From NCBI RefSeq assembly GCF_000222705.1, contig NZ_AFUB01000011.1, positions 62,001 to 126,000 on the forward strand: a stretch of 64,000 nt of DNA, given 5' to 3'. This document shows, piece by piece, positions 1 to 8,956 of the stretch; the first letter of the stretch is position 1; each line of letters starts with the position of its first letter. The stretch comes from Streptococcus mitis bv. 2 str. SK95 (lineage in GTDB: Bacteria; Bacillota; Bacilli; Lactobacillales; Streptococcaceae). The notes beneath the pieces are model-generated. The model had not been told where the DNA came from. It was given only the letters and a program-made list of their open reading frames with translations, and ran no database searches. Both the position numbers and the translations under genes were made by a program.

Positions 1-1
1 C

Positions 2-361
2 TTGTTATTTCACCAGCCGGTTCCCTATCTTCCACTGGCTCTTGCAATGAAGGGGCTTCTGGTTTATCTCCTCTTACGCAATGGTGCCTATGGGGGAACC
101 TTGACACCATCATTTGCCTTGGGGATTGGGTCTGGTTACTTAGTGACCTTGCTGTTGACAGTAGTTGGCGTCCATCTGGATCCAGCTCTAGGAATGCTAC
201 TAGGAGCAACAGTCTTTTTAGGGACGACCTTACACGCTCCTCTAACGGCTATTGCCCTAAGCCTTGGATTTACAGGTCAGGATTGGAGTTTGACAATACC
301 GCTTGTACTAGCGGCAGGAATGTCTTATGTGATTCGAAAGAGATGGGAGAGAGGACAATGA
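2..361 (+). CDS. ClC-family chloride channel, C-terminal part (5' end outside window)
   Basis: This is the last ~119 residues of a voltage-gated chloride channel/H+-Cl- antiporter of the ClC family; the gene starts before the window. The visible part has several hydrophobic segments and the loop GGTLTPSFALG, which corresponds to the family's anion-binding GxFxP loop, followed by a GATVFLGTTLHAPLTA helix typical of the second half of ClC proteins. There is no cytoplasmic CBS domain after the last membrane segment. Its stop overlaps the start of the amidotransferase gene by ATGA, so the two are probably co-transcribed and translationally coupled. Confidence 0.85.
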   Translation: MLFHQPVPYLPLALAMKGLLVYLLLRNGAYGGTLTPSFALGIGSGYLVTLLLTVVGVHLDPALGMLLGATVFLGTTLHAPLTAIALSLGFTGQDWSLTIPLVLAAGMSYVIRKRWERGQ

Positions 362-1068
362 AGGTACATTTTGTACTGCATGAAACATTTGAGGTTCCGA
401 GTGCATATCTAAAATGGGCTCTGGAACGAGGTCATCACATTACATCAACAAAGGTTTATGAAAAAGAACCTCTTCCTGAAACAATTGACGGAATTGATTT
501 TCTGATTGTTATGGGTGGTCCTCAATCACCTGATGAGGATAGAGAAAACTTCCCATACTATGACCCTAAGGCTGAGCTTGCTTTTATGAAAGAAGCAATT
601 GCCGCAGATATCTATATCGTTGGTGTCTGTCTTGGTGCTCAGCTCTTGTCTGTTGCCTATGGTGCGAAGTATGAACATAGTCCAGAGCGCGAGATCGGCG
701 TTTATCCTGTGACATTGACGATGGAAGGTCTAACAGATCCTCATGTCAGCTTGTTCGGAGAAACCATAGAAACCGGCCACTGGCACGGTGATATGCCAGG
801 GCTGACAGATGAAGCTGTCGTCTTGGCGACCAGTCAAGGTTGTCCACGTCAGATTATTCGCTTCAGTCCGAAACATTATGCCTTTCAGGCTCATTTGGAA
901 TTTGATCCAGATGCAGTAGAACTTTTAATTACTGCGGATGGTGAGGAGAAATTAAGAGAGCAAAGTGAAAAGTTGCCTTTTGTTCAAACACCAGAAGAAT
1001 TACGTGGAAACGATTATTCTGAAATGAATGCAAAACTGTATGCATTTTTAGATTCATTGGTAAACTAG
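358..1068 (+). CDS. Class I glutamine amidotransferase (GATase1) family protein
   Basis: A 236-residue stand-alone class I glutamine amidotransferase-like protein, similar in layout to GMP synthase N-terminal domains. It shows an oxyanion-loop region (MGGPQSP), the nucleophile elbow with the catalytic cysteine in GVCLGAQLL, and GHWHGDM near the C-terminal part. The start is the ATG overlapping the upstream stop codon; an upstream in-frame alternative would lie inside the ClC gene and adds unrelated sequence. The acceptor substrate cannot be read from the sequence. Position before deoD hints at purine metabolism, but that is inference. Confidence 0.85.
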   Translation: MKVHFVLHETFEVPSAYLKWALERGHHITSTKVYEKEPLPETIDGIDFLIVMGGPQSPDEDRENFPYYDPKAELAFMKEAIAADIYIVGVCLGAQLLSVAYGAKYEHSPEREIGVYPVTLTMEGLTDPHVSLFGETIETGHWHGDMPGLTDEAVVLATSQGCPRQIIRFSPKHYAFQAHLEFDPDAVELLITADGEEKLREQSEKLPFVQTPEELRGNDYSEMNAKLYAFLDSLVN

Positions 1069-1194
1069 GAACTACAGAAAGGCAGAGTATCTGAGTTATA
1101 GTCAAACTCGGGCTAACTGTTTTGCGAAATATTTAATTTTAAAATCAAGAAAGAAAGGATGGGTAAATCGTATTTGCTGAACTGAATACGGGCG

Positions 1195-1268
1195 GAGAAC
1201 TGTGTAAAAAAGATAAACTGTCTAGCATCTGCGATGCTTCGTCAGTTTCCTATTTTTACTTTGTTCTC
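1195..1268 (+). ncRNA. Structured leader RNA element, copy A
   Basis: Four nested stems can be drawn: 1195-1200/1263-1268, 1204-1210/1253-1259, 1216-1220/1243-1247 and 1225-1229/1233-1237. The internal loop AGATA (1211-1215) faces TCCTA (1248-1252), and TCTA joins the last two stems. Copy B keeps the same loops but changes the stem sequences while keeping them paired. I do not recognise a named RNA family. The loops could bind a ligand or protein, or form a tertiary motif. Confidence 0.6.
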
Positions 1269-1382
1269 TGTCGCTATCCTAAATATACAAAAAGAAAGGT
1301 AGAGCAAGGTGTTCTGAATTGAACCCGAGCTATTCTCCTATTTATCATCAAAATTAAGAAAGAAAGGAATTGAACCCACCCT

Positions 1383-1458
1383 AAAAGCAGTGGGAAAAAG
1401 ATAGTTGGTCTAGCGAGCATCGCTCACTGCGCCCAACTCCTATTTTCCCTTCGCTTTT
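1383..1458 (+). ncRNA. Structured leader RNA element, copy B, adjacent to deoD start
   Basis: Stems 1383-1388/1453-1458, 1392-1398/1443-1449, 1404-1408/1433-1437 and 1415-1418/1422-1425 mirror copy A. The loops AGATA (1399-1403), TCCTA (1438-1442) and TCTA (1409-1412) are unchanged. The element ends 23 bases before the deoD ATG, so folding could directly affect translation of deoD, which has no visible Shine-Dalgarno sequence. Confidence 0.6.
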
Positions 1459-1481
1459 TGACGGGTTTGGTATCTTATATT

Positions 1482-2192
1482 ATGTCTATCCATATTGCTG
1501 CTCAGCAGGGTGAAATTGCTGATAAAATTCTTCTTCCTGGGGATCCTCTTCGTGCGAAATTTATTGCAGAGAACTTCCTTGAAGATGCTGTTTGTTTTAA
1601 CGAAGTGCGTAACATGTTTGGCTACACTGGTACTTACAAGGGCCACCGTGTATCTGTCATGGGAACTGGGATGGGGATGCCATCCATTTCGATCTACGCG
1701 CGTGAGTTAATTGTGGACTACGGTGTGAAGAAATTGATCCGTGTGGGAACTGCGGGCTCTTTGAATGAAGATGTTCATGTCCGTGAATTGGTTTTGGCAC
1801 AAGCAGCTGCAACTAACTCAAACATCATTCGCAACGACTGGCCACAGTATGATTTTCCACAAATCGCTAGTTTTGATTTGCTAGACAAGGCCTACCATAT
1901 CGCTAAAAATCTTGGTATGACCACCCACGTTGGGAACGTTTTGTCATCAGATGTCTTTTACTCAAACTACTTTGAAAAGAACATCGAACTTGGTAAATGG
2001 GGAGTCAAGGCTGTGGAAATGGAAGCAGCAGCTCTTTACTACTTGGCTGCCCAACACCACGTTGATGCACTTGCTATCATGACCATTTCTGATAGCTTGG
2101 TCAATCCAGATGAAGACACCACTGCAGAAGAACGCCAAAACACCTTCACCGATATGATGAAGGTTGGTTTGGAAACCTTGATTGCAGAGTAA
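1482..2192 (+). CDS. deoD: Purine-nucleoside phosphorylase DeoD
   Basis: A 236-residue hexameric-type purine-nucleoside phosphorylase, which splits purine (deoxy)nucleosides with phosphate into base and (deoxy)ribose-1-phosphate in nucleoside salvage. Visible family features are the N-terminal [13 protein letters not shown], the phosphate-binding [28 protein letters not shown], the EMEAAALY segment that contacts the nucleoside, and TISDSLV near the end. The chosen ATG gives the standard family length; an in-frame TTG at 1458 would add eight residues and sits in the last stem of the leader RNA. There is no clear Shine-Dalgarno within 20 bases, which is unusual for this genome. Confidence 0.95.
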   Translation: MSIHIAAQQGEIADKILLPGDPLRAKFIAENFLEDAVCFNEVRNMFGYTGTYKGHRVSVMGTGMGMPSISIYARELIVDYGVKKLIRVGTAGSLNEDVHVRELVLAQAAATNSNIIRNDWPQYDFPQIASFDLLDKAYHIAKNLGMTTHVGNVLSSDVFYSNYFEKNIELGKWGVKAVEMEAAALYYLAAQHHVDALAIMTISDSLVNPDEDTTAEERQNTFTDMMKVGLETLIAE

Positions 2193-2202
2193 AATGTAAA
2201 AG

Positions 2203-2237
2203 AAAATCCTGTTTTCAAGTGAAATCAGGATTTTTTC
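2203..2237. terminator. Convergent terminator between deoD and pavA
   Basis: An AAAATCCTG...CAGGATTTTTT hairpin has a T-run on one strand and an A-run that serves the opposite strand. It overlaps the stop codon of the reverse-strand gene. Confidence 0.8.
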
Positions 2238-3880
2238 ATAGATGCGATTTTTTCTGGGTCTGGCGTGACGCGGAGGGTCTTTTGCCCTGTGTAGGTTACA
2301 AAACCGGGTTTGCCACCAGTTGGTTTGTTGAGTTTTTTAACTTCAATCATATCCACCTGAACTAGATTTGACAAGCGCCCTTTGGAGAAGTAGGCAGCTA
2401 GTTCGGCTGCGTCTGTCTTGACTTCGTCAGAAGGATTGAGATTTCCTGAGATGACGACGTGGCTGCCAGGGATGTCCTTGGCATGGAACCAAAGTTCCTC
2501 CTTGCGGGCCATTTTAAAGGTTAGCTCTTCATTTTGCAAGTTGTTACGACCGACATAAATGATGGTTTTGCCATCGCTTGCTAGATACTGCTCTGGTTTT
2601 TTGCGTTTCTGAATTTTCTCGCGTTGGCGTCTTCTAATGAAGCCTGTTTGGATCAATTCTTCACGGATTTCAGCGATTTCCTCCAGTCCAGCTTGGTTGA
2701 GGACGGTCTCGACACTTTCCAGATAGAGAATAGTTGCCTTGGTTTCTTCAATCAACTCAGTCAAGTATTTGACAGCTTCTTTGAGTTTCTGGTAACGTTT
2801 AAAATAGCGTTGAGCATTCTGACTGGGAGTCAGGGCCTTATCAAGCGCAATGGTGATAGGTTGATTAGTGTAGTAGTTGTCTAGGATAACCTGGTCTTGG
2901 TCGTTAGGCACTTGGTGGAGGAAGGTTGTTAGCAATTCCCCTTTTTGGCGAAATTCCTCAGCATTGTCTGTCGCTAGTAACTCTTTTTCTTGTTTTTTAA
3001 GCTTATGTCGATTTTTTTGAAGTTCATTTTCAACACGTCGAATCAGTTCACTGGCTTGCTGTTTGACACGATCGCGCTCGGCCTTGTCTTTGTAGTAGGT
3101 GTCCAAGAGTTCTGATAGACTGGCAAAAGGCTCTCCTACACGATTTGCAAAAGGAACTGGACTGAAGGAAGTCTCCGTTAGGTAAGGCTTGGTTTCTTGA
3201 TCGAAAAAGTTTCGGAAAGTGGATAGTTTGTCACTGACCAAGAGCCTTTCCAATTCGTTTGCTGTATCGCGTCCTAGACCTTGAAAGAGGCTTTGAAGAT
3301 TTTTTGCTGTTAGTTCTTGGGTTTGAAGGATTTCAAAGAGCTTTTCATCCTTGACAGTAAAAGGATTGAGAGCATCCGTACTAGGTGGAGCGATATAGGT
3401 CGATCCAGGAAGCAAGGTGCGGTAGCTATTTTGTGAAAAGCCGACGTGTTTGATAACTTCGAGGATTTTATGACTACTTTTATCGACCAGTAGAATATTA
3501 CTGTGTTTACCCATGATCTCGATAATCAGGGTAGCCTGGATATGGTCTCCAATTTCGTTTTTATTAGAAACTGTGATCTCCACAATGCGGTCATTTTCCA
3601 CTTGCTCAATCGACTCAATTACGGCACCCTGCAAATACTTTCTCAAAACCATGATAAAAGTAGAAGGTTGAGCTGGATTTTCAAAGGTCGTTTGGGTCAG
3701 CTGGATGCGACCAAAAACGGGATGAGCAGAAAGGAGCAGGCGATGACTTTGGCGATTGCTGCGGATTTGCAAGACCAACTCTTGTTCAAAAGGCTGATTG
3801 ATTTTCTGAATGCGACCATTGACCAACTCTCTTCGCAATTCCTCAACCATGTGGTGTAAAAAAAATCCGTCAAATGACAT
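2225..3880 (-). CDS. pavA: Fibronectin-binding protein PavA / FbpA-Rqc2-type protein
   Basis: A 551-residue member of the FbpA/NEMF/Rqc2 family. It has an N-terminal NFACT-N region starting MSFDGFFLHHMV, a long coiled-coil-rich middle (about 270-420, many K/E/R/Q) and a C-terminal NFACT-R domain (YVGRNNLQNEELTF, ELWFHAKDIPGSHVVI). In streptococci it is known as the adhesin PavA. Bacterial relatives (RqcH) act in ribosome quality control by adding alanine tails, and that is probably the conserved role. The start at 3880 follows AAGGAGAG; a start nine codons upstream is possible but lacks an RBS. It is divergent from ybeY. Confidence 0.93.
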   Translation of the reverse strand: MSFDGFFLHHMVEELRRELVNGRIQKINQPFEQELVLQIRSNRQSHRLLLSAHPVFGRIQLTQTTFENPAQPSTFIMVLRKYLQGAVIESIEQVENDRIVEITVSNKNEIGDHIQATLIIEIMGKHSNILLVDKSSHKILEVIKHVGFSQNSYRTLLPGSTYIAPPSTDALNPFTVKDEKLFEILQTQELTAKNLQSLFQGLGRDTANELERLLVSDKLSTFRNFFDQETKPYLTETSFSPVPFANRVGEPFASLSELLDTYYKDKAERDRVKQQASELIRRVENELQKNRHKLKKQEKELLATDNAEEFRQKGELLTTFLHQVPNDQDQVILDNYYTNQPITIALDKALTPSQNAQRYFKRYQKLKEAVKYLTELIEETKATILYLESVETVLNQAGLEEIAEIREELIQTGFIRRRQREKIQKRKKPEQYLASDGKTIIYVGRNNLQNEELTFKMARKEELWFHAKDIPGSHVVISGNLNPSDEVKTDAAELAAYFSKGRLSNLVQVDMIEVKKLNKPTGGKPGFVTYTGQKTLRVTPDPEKIASMKKS

Positions 3881-3946
3881 CGTTCTCTCCTTGTGATTGT
3901 ATTCCATAGTATTATATCAAAAAGGTAGAATAAAATCATGGAAATA

Positions 3947-3955
3947 TGGTATAAT
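3947..3955 (+). promoter_or_regulatory. Extended -10 promoter of the ybeY operon
   Basis: TGGTATAAT lies about 30 bases before ybeY with no good -35 box, the usual pneumococcal-type extended -10 arrangement. Confidence 0.7.
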
Positions 3956-3984
3956 AAAGCCAAGTAAAGAGAATCGAGAAGTAC

Positions 3985-4482
3985 ATGTATATTGAAATGG
4001 TTGATGAAACTGGTCAAGTTTCACAAGAAATCTTGCAACAAACCCAAGAAATTTTGGAATTTGCAGCCCAAAAATTAGGCAAAGAAGATAAGGAGATGGC
4101 AGTCACTTTTGTGACCAATGAGCGTAGTCATGAACTCAACCTTGAGTATCGTGATACGGATCGTCCGACAGATGTCATTAGCCTTGAATATAAACCGGAG
4201 TTGGACATTACTTTTGACGAGGAAAATCTGCTTGAAAACCCTGAATTAGCAGAAATGATGTCTGAGTTTGATGCCTACATTGGGGAACTTTTCATCTCTA
4301 TCGATAAAGCGCATGAGCAGGCTGAGGAATATGGCCACAGCTTTGAGCGTGAGATGGGCTTCTTGGCAGTACACGGCTTTTTACATATCAACGGCTATGA
4401 TCACTATACTCCCGAAGAAGAAGCGGAGATGTTCGGTTTACAAGAAGAAATTTTGACAGCCTATGGACTCACAAGACAATAA
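3985..4482 (+). CDS. ybeY: rRNA maturation endoribonuclease YbeY
   Basis: A 165-residue YbeY metalloprotein, an endoribonuclease in 16S rRNA 3' maturation and 70S quality control. The diagnostic zinc motif is intact: His130, His134 and His140 in [11 protein letters not shown]. The N-terminal half has the conserved [16 protein letters not shown] segment. It starts a long forward operon and its 3' end overlaps dgkA by 20 bases, so downstream translation is probably coupled. Grouping with dgkA and era is typical of Firmicutes. Confidence 0.95.
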   Translation: MYIEMVDETGQVSQEILQQTQEILEFAAQKLGKEDKEMAVTFVTNERSHELNLEYRDTDRPTDVISLEYKPELDITFDEENLLENPELAEMMSEFDAYIGELFISIDKAHEQAEEYGHSFEREMGFLAVHGFLHINGYDHYTPEEEAEMFGLQEEILTAYGLTRQ

Positions 4483-4858
4483 ACGAAAATGGAAAAATCG
4501 TGACCTGGTATCCAGTTTAGAATTTGCTATCACAGGGATTTTGACTGCTATCAAGGAAGAACGCAATATGCGAAAACATGCAGTGACGGCTCTAGTAGTT
4601 ATCCTTGCAGGTTTTGTTTTTCAGGTGTCACGAATCGAATGGCTCTTTCTCCTAATGAGCATTTTCTTGGTAGTAGCGTTTGAAATTATTAATTCTGCTA
4701 TCGAAAATGTGGTGGATCTAGCCAGTCACTATCACTTTTCTATGTTGGCAAAGAAAGCCAAGGACATGGCGGCAGGAGCCGTGCTGGTGGTCTCTCTTTT
4801 TGCTGCAGTGACAGGTGCACTTATCTTTCTCCCACGCATTTGGGATATACTATTTTAA
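4463..4858 (+). CDS. dgkA: Diacylglycerol/undecaprenol kinase
   Basis: A 131-residue small membrane kinase of the DgkA family. Three hydrophobic segments are visible (about 42-56, 58-75, 103-124) with the catalytic signature [12 protein letters not shown] at 74-85 and a basic N-terminus. In Gram-positive bacteria the preferred substrate is usually undecaprenol, recycling the lipid carrier of cell-wall synthesis. I infer that here from the related S. mutans enzyme. It starts inside the end of ybeY. Confidence 0.92.
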   Translation: MDSQDNKRKWKNRDLVSSLEFAITGILTAIKEERNMRKHAVTALVVILAGFVFQVSRIEWLFLLMSIFLVVAFEIINSAIENVVDLASHYHFSMLAKKAKDMAAGAVLVVSLFAAVTGALIFLPRIWDILF

Positions 4859-4874
4859 ACACTAAGAGGAAATT

Positions 4875-5774
4875 ATGACATTTAAATCAGGCTTTGTAGC
4901 CATTTTAGGACGTCCCAATGTTGGGAAGTCAACCTTTTTGAATCACGTCATGGGGCAAAAGATTGCCATTATGAGTGACAAGGCGCAAACAACACGCAAT
5001 AAAATCATGGGGATTTACACCACGGATAAGGAACAAATCGTCTTTATCGATACACCGGGGATTCACAAGCCTAAGACTGCTCTTGGAGATTTTATGGTGG
5101 AATCTGCCTACAGTACTCTGCGTGAAGTGGATACTGTTCTATTCATGGTGCCAGCTGATGAGCCACGTGGTAAGGGCGACGATATGATTATCGAGCGTCT
5201 GAAAGCTGCTAAGGTTCCTGTGATTCTAGTGGTGAATAAGATTGACAAGGTCCATCCAGACCAACTTCTGGCTCAGATTGATGATTTCCGTAACCAGATG
5301 GACTTTAAGGAAATTGTTCCTATCTCAGCCCTTCAGGGAAATAACGTTTCTCGACTAATCGATATTTTGAGTGAAAATCTAGAGGAAGGTTTCCAGTATT
5401 TCCCAGCTGATCAAATCACAGATCATCCTGAGCGTTTCTTGGTTTCTGAGATGATTCGTGAGAAAGTTCTTCATTTGACACGTGAAGAGATTCCTCACTC
5501 AGTCGCAGTAGTAGTTGACTCTATGAAGCGTGACGAAGAGACCGACAAGGTTCATATCCGAGCTACCATTATGGTCGAGCGCGATAGTCAGAAAGGGATT
5601 ATCATTGGTAAAGGTGGCGCTATGCTTAAGAAAATTGGTAGTATGGCCCGTCGTGATATCGAACTTATGCTAGGGGATAAGGTTTTCCTAGAAACTTGGG
5701 TTAAAGTCAAGAAAAACTGGCGCGATAAAAAGCTAGATTTGGCTGACTTTGGCTATAATGAAAAAGAATACTAA
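4875..5774 (+). CDS. era: GTPase Era
   Basis: A 299-residue Era GTPase, which binds the 3' end of 16S rRNA and acts in 30S assembly. The G1 loop GRPNVGKS (12-19), G3 DTPGIH and G4 NKID are all present. The C-terminal KH domain carries [11 protein letters not shown]. It sits 16 bases after dgkA with AGAGGAAATT as RBS, in the conserved ybeY-dgkA-era order. Confidence 0.97.
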   Translation: MTFKSGFVAILGRPNVGKSTFLNHVMGQKIAIMSDKAQTTRNKIMGIYTTDKEQIVFIDTPGIHKPKTALGDFMVESAYSTLREVDTVLFMVPADEPRGKGDDMIIERLKAAKVPVILVVNKIDKVHPDQLLAQIDDFRNQMDFKEIVPISALQGNNVSRLIDILSENLEEGFQYFPADQITDHPERFLVSEMIREKVLHLTREEIPHSVAVVVDSMKRDEETDKVHIRATIMVERDSQKGIIIGKGGAMLKKIGSMARRDIELMLGDKVFLETWVKVKKNWRDKKLDLADFGYNEKEY

Positions 5775-5822
5775 GTAGAGGTGGGCTCATGCCTGCTTCT
5801 TGTTTTTACAGAAGGAGGATCT

Positions 5823-6647
5823 ATGCCTGAATTACCTGAGGTTGAAACGGTTCGTCGTGGCTTAGAAAAATTGATTTTGGGAAAGAAAATTTCTAATATA
5901 GAGATTGCTTATCCTAAGATGATTAAAACGGATTTGGACGAGTTTCAAAAGGAAGTGCCTGGTCAGATTGTTGAGTCCATGGGGCGCCGTGGAAAATATT
6001 TACTTTTTTACCTGACAAACAAGGTCTTGATTTCCCATCTGCGGATGGAGGGCAAGTATTTTTACTATCCAGACCAGGTTCCTGAACGCAAGCATGCCCA
6101 TGTTTTCTTCCAGTTTGAGGACGGGGGAACGCTTGTTTATGAGGATGTGCGCAAGTTTGGCACCATGGAACTGCTGACACCAGACCTTTTGGAAGCATAC
6201 TTTGTTTCTAAAAAATTAGGCCCTGAGCCAAGTGAGCAGGACTTTGATTTGCAGGTCTTTCAAATTGCTCTATCCAAGTCTAAAAAGCCTATCAAATCCC
6301 ATCTCCTAGACCAGACCTTGGTAGCTGGCCTCGGTAATATCTATGTGGATGAGGTTCTCTGGCGAGCTCAGGTCCATCCGGCCCGACCTTCTCAGAGTTT
6401 AACAGCAGAAGAAGCGTCAGCTATTCATGATCAGACCATTGCTGTTTTGGGACAGGCTGTTGAAAAAGGGGGCTCCACCATTCGAACCTATACCAATGCC
6501 TTTGGTGAAGATGGAACCATGCAGGATTTTCATCAGGTCTATGATAAGGCTGGTCAAGAGTGTTCACGCTGTGGCACCCTCATTGAGAAATTCCAGCTCG
6601 GTGGACGAGGAACTCATTTTTGTCCTCAGTGTCAAAGGAGGGACTGA
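5823..6647 (+). CDS. mutM: Formamidopyrimidine-DNA glycosylase
   Basis: A 274-residue Fpg/MutM, which removes 8-oxoguanine and ring-opened purines and cuts the abasic site. The mature N-terminus [13 protein letters not shown] supplies the catalytic Pro and Glu. A helix-two-turn-helix region ([20 protein letters not shown]) and a C-terminal zinc finger (CSRCG...CPQC) follow. The start after GGAGGATCT gives the required Pro2; an in-frame upstream start would mask that residue and is rejected. Confidence 0.97.
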   Translation: MPELPEVETVRRGLEKLILGKKISNIEIAYPKMIKTDLDEFQKEVPGQIVESMGRRGKYLLFYLTNKVLISHLRMEGKYFYYPDQVPERKHAHVFFQFEDGGTLVYEDVRKFGTMELLTPDLLEAYFVSKKLGPEPSEQDFDLQVFQIALSKSKKPIKSHLLDQTLVAGLGNIYVDEVLWRAQVHPARPSQSLTAEEASAIHDQTIAVLGQAVEKGGSTIRTYTNAFGEDGTMQDFHQVYDKAGQECSRCGTLIEKFQLGGRGTHFCPQCQRRD

Positions 6648-7252
6648 TGGGAAAAATCATTGGAATCACAGGAGGAATTGCCTCTGGGAAGTCAACTGTG
6701 ACAAATTTCCTAAGAGAGCAAGGCTTTCAAGTGGTAGATGCTGACCGACTTGTCCACCAGCTACAAAGACCTGGTGGGCGTCTATATCAGGTCTTAGTTC
6801 AGCATTTTGGACAGGAAATTATCTTAGAAAATGGAGAACTCAATCGCCCTCTCCTAGCTAGTCTCATCTTTTCAAACCCTGAAGAGCGGGAATGGTCTAA
6901 GCAAACCCAAGGAGAGATTATTCGTGAGGAATTGGCTGCACTAAGAGAACAGTTGGCTCAGACGGAAGCGATTTTTTTCATGGATATTCCTCTGCTTTTT
7001 GAGCAGAACTATGCCAACTGGTTTGATGAAACGTGGCTGGTCTATGTGGACCATGATATCCAATTAGAACGTTTCATGAAACGGGATCATCTTTCTAAGG
7101 AAGTAGCGGAGTCCCGTCTGGCAGCCCAGTGGTCTTTAGAAGAAAAGAAAAAATTGGCGAGTCATATATTAGATAATAATGGCAGTCGTGAACAGCTTGT
7201 GGGGCAAGTAGTGAAGTTACTTGAAGGAGGCGATAGCTGTGCAAGAGATTAG
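6647..7252 (+). CDS. coaE: Dephospho-CoA kinase
   Basis: A 201-residue CoaE, which phosphorylates dephospho-CoA in the last step of coenzyme A synthesis. The P-loop GGIASGKST (9-17) is intact, followed by VDADRLVHQLQ and the DIPLLFE segment typical of the family. Its ATG shares one base with the mutM stop codon (TGATG), a reinitiation arrangement. Its 3' end overlaps pmrA by 14 bases. Confidence 0.96.
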   Translation: MGKIIGITGGIASGKSTVTNFLREQGFQVVDADRLVHQLQRPGGRLYQVLVQHFGQEIILENGELNRPLLASLIFSNPEEREWSKQTQGEIIREELAALREQLAQTEAIFFMDIPLLFEQNYANWFDETWLVYVDHDIQLERFMKRDHLSKEVAESRLAAQWSLEEKKKLASHILDNNGSREQLVGQVVKLLEGGDSCARD

Positions 7253-8447
7253 TTGGAAAGATAATCTTCGTGTCGCCTGGTTCGGTAGTTTTCTAACGGG
7301 AGCCAGTATTTCCTTGGTCGTCCCTTTTATGCCTATCTTTGTAGAGCAGTTGGGAATCGAGAGTGACCAAGTTGCTTTCTATGCTGGATTAGCCATCTCA
7401 GTTTCGGCTGTTTCAGCAGCTTTGATTTCTCCTATCTGGGGTATTCTTGCTGATAAGTACGGTCGTAAACCCATGATGATTCGAGCTGGCCTTGCCATGA
7501 CCATCACTATGGGAGGTTTGGCCTTCGTGCCGAATATCTATTGGTTAATCTTTCTTAGATTACTAAATGGCGTATTTACAGGTTTCGTACCGAATGCGAC
7601 AGCTTTAATAGCCAGTCAAGTCCCCAAGGATAAGTCTGGCTATGCTTTGGGGACTTTATCAACTGGAGTAGTAGCTGGAACCCTAACCGGCCCCTTTGTT
7701 GGGGGCTTGGTTGCTGAAATTTTTGGTATTCGAAATGTTTTTCTGTTGGTAGGTGGCTTCTTGTTTTTAGCCGCACTCTTAACCATTTTCTTTATCAAGG
7801 AGGATTTTCAGCCAATAGCTAAGGAGAAAGCAATACCAACAAAGGAATTGTTCGCTTCAATCAAGCACTCTCATCTTTTGATTAATTTGTTTTTAACCAG
7901 CTTTGTCATTCAATTTTCAGCTCAATCAATTGGTCCTATCCTGGCTCTCTATGTGCGGGACTTAGGGCAATCCGAAAATCTCCTCTTTGTCTCAGGCTTG
8001 ATTGTATCTAGTATGGGATTTTCTAGTATGATGAGTGCTGGAGTGATGGGAAAACTAGGAGATAAGGTGGGAAATCATAGACTTTTAGTTGCAGCCCAGA
8101 TTTATTCAGTCATCATTTACCTTCTTTGTGCCCATGCAACTAGCCCCATTCAACTTGGCTTGTATCGTTTTCTCTTTGGTTTGGGAACGGGTGCTCTGAT
8201 ACCAGGTGTTAATGCATTACTTAGTAAGATGACTCCCAAAGTAGGCATTTCAAGGATTTTTGCCTTTAACCAAGTCTTTTTCTACCTTGGGGGTGTTGTT
8301 GGTCCCATGACTGGTTCAGCAGTAGCAGGGCAATTCGGCTACCACTCTGTTTTTTATGCGACAGCAGCCTGTGTAGCTCTCAGTTGTTTATGTAACTTAG
8401 TTCAATTTAGATCATTATTAAAAGTAAAGGAAATCTCGTGCGAGTAA
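7239..8447 (+). CDS. pmrA: Multidrug efflux MFS transporter PmrA
   Basis: A 402-residue major facilitator with about twelve membrane segments and the MFS motif [11 protein letters not shown] between segments 2 and 3. It closely matches the pneumococcal PmrA proton-driven efflux pump, linked there to fluoroquinolone and dye export. The start is GTG at 7239, preceded by GGAGGCGATAGCT, inside the end of coaE. Substrate range is inferred from the homologue. Confidence 0.9.
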   Translation: MQEISWKDNLRVAWFGSFLTGASISLVVPFMPIFVEQLGIESDQVAFYAGLAISVSAVSAALISPIWGILADKYGRKPMMIRAGLAMTITMGGLAFVPNIYWLIFLRLLNGVFTGFVPNATALIASQVPKDKSGYALGTLSTGVVAGTLTGPFVGGLVAEIFGIRNVFLLVGGFLFLAALLTIFFIKEDFQPIAKEKAIPTKELFASIKHSHLLINLFLTSFVIQFSAQSIGPILALYVRDLGQSENLLFVSGLIVSSMGFSSMMSAGVMGKLGDKVGNHRLLVAAQIYSVIIYLLCAHATSPIQLGLYRFLFGLGTGALIPGVNALLSKMTPKVGISRIFAFNQVFFYLGGVVGPMTGSAVAGQFGYHSVFYATAACVALSCLCNLVQFRSLLKVKEISCE

Positions 8448-8587
8448 AAATTAATCTCAAATGCTCCTCTTGTGGTAGCATGAATTATCTAACCAGCAAG
8501 AACTCCAAAACCCATCCAGAAAAGATTGAAGTTTTAAAGTATTGTCCCAAGGAAAGAAAAGTAACCCTACATCTTGAATCTAAGTAG
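8438..8587 (+). CDS. rpmG: 50S ribosomal protein L33
   Basis: A 49-residue L33 paralogue ([13 protein letters not shown]...). It keeps a CxxC pair at 9-12 but only one later cysteine (YCPK), so the zinc ribbon looks incomplete. The GTG start at 8438 lies inside the last codons of pmrA (10-base overlap) and is preceded by AAAGGAAATCTC. The pmrA-rpmG-secG order is the pneumococcal one as I recall it. Confidence 0.88.
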   Translation: MRVKINLKCSSCGSMNYLTSKNSKTHPEKIEVLKYCPKERKVTLHLESK

Positions 8588-8593
8588 AATTTA

Positions 8594-8602
8594 TGGTAAA
8601 AT
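8594..8602 (+). promoter_or_regulatory. Extended -10 promoter before secG
   Basis: TGGTAAAAT is positioned 25 bases before the secG ATG, giving secG a likely own start in addition to readthrough. Confidence 0.5.
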
Positions 8603-8626
8603 AATAGGGATTTTAAGGAGTTTGAT

Positions 8627-8860
8627 ATGTACAACCTATTATTAACCATTTTATTAGTATTATCTGTTGTGATTGTGATTGCGATTTTCATGCAACCAAC
8701 TAAAAACCAATCCAGCAATGTATTTGATGCCAGCTCAGGTGATTTGTTTGAACGTAGTAAGGCGCGTGGTTTTGAAGCCGTGATGCAACGTTTGACAGGT
8801 ATTTTAGTCTTTTTCTGGCTAGCCATTGCCTTAGCATTGACGGTATTATCAAGTAGATAA
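8627..8860 (+). CDS. secG: Preprotein translocase subunit SecG
   Basis: A 77-residue SecG with two hydrophobic helices (about 3-22 and 56-74) joined by a loop containing SSGDLFERSKARGFE. It is the accessory subunit of the SecYEG translocon. AAGGAG precedes the ATG. It is followed by a small hairpin with T-run (about 8866-8893) and then rnr; secG-rnr-smpB linkage is common in Firmicutes. Confidence 0.92.
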   Translation: MYNLLLTILLVLSVVIVIAIFMQPTKNQSSNVFDASSGDLFERSKARGFEAVMQRLTGILVFFWLAIALALTVLSSR

Positions 8861-8956
8861 GAAATGGGCGAGACTAGGTCTTAGCCTATTTTTATTTTGA
8901 ATGATGTTTACTAAAGTTATCACTCAAAAAGAATTATAAAAATCTAGAAAGAAAAC

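Larger units (their letters stand above)
1075..1475 (+). repeat. Diverged tandem duplication of a composite leader unit upstream of deoD
   Basis: The 413-bp gap between the amidotransferase and deoD has no credible ORF. It is a degenerate tandem duplication. Unit A (about 1075-1285) and unit B (about 1290-1475) each begin with an AGAAAGG-YAGAG stretch and an AACYCGRGCTA block. Each then has an AAAATYAAGAAAGAAAGGA block, a structured hairpin element, and a TATCYTAATATA-like tail. In unit B the tail runs directly into the deoD start codon. The units differ by indels in the spacer but keep order and orientation. Confidence 0.7.

Noticed and set aside
283-357. N-terminal extension of the glutamine amidotransferase
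   Set aside because: The 25 extra residues overlap the ClC gene in another frame and look random; the ATGA overlap start is better.
1195-1458. CRISPR array or tandem tRNA genes in the deoD leader
   Set aside because: The repeats are two diverged hairpin units without constant repeat/unique spacer pattern, and no cloverleaf or anticodon arm can be drawn.
5923-6198. Reverse-strand 91-codon frame in mutM
   Set aside because: No RBS, Pro/His-rich random-looking product, entirely inside a conserved gene.
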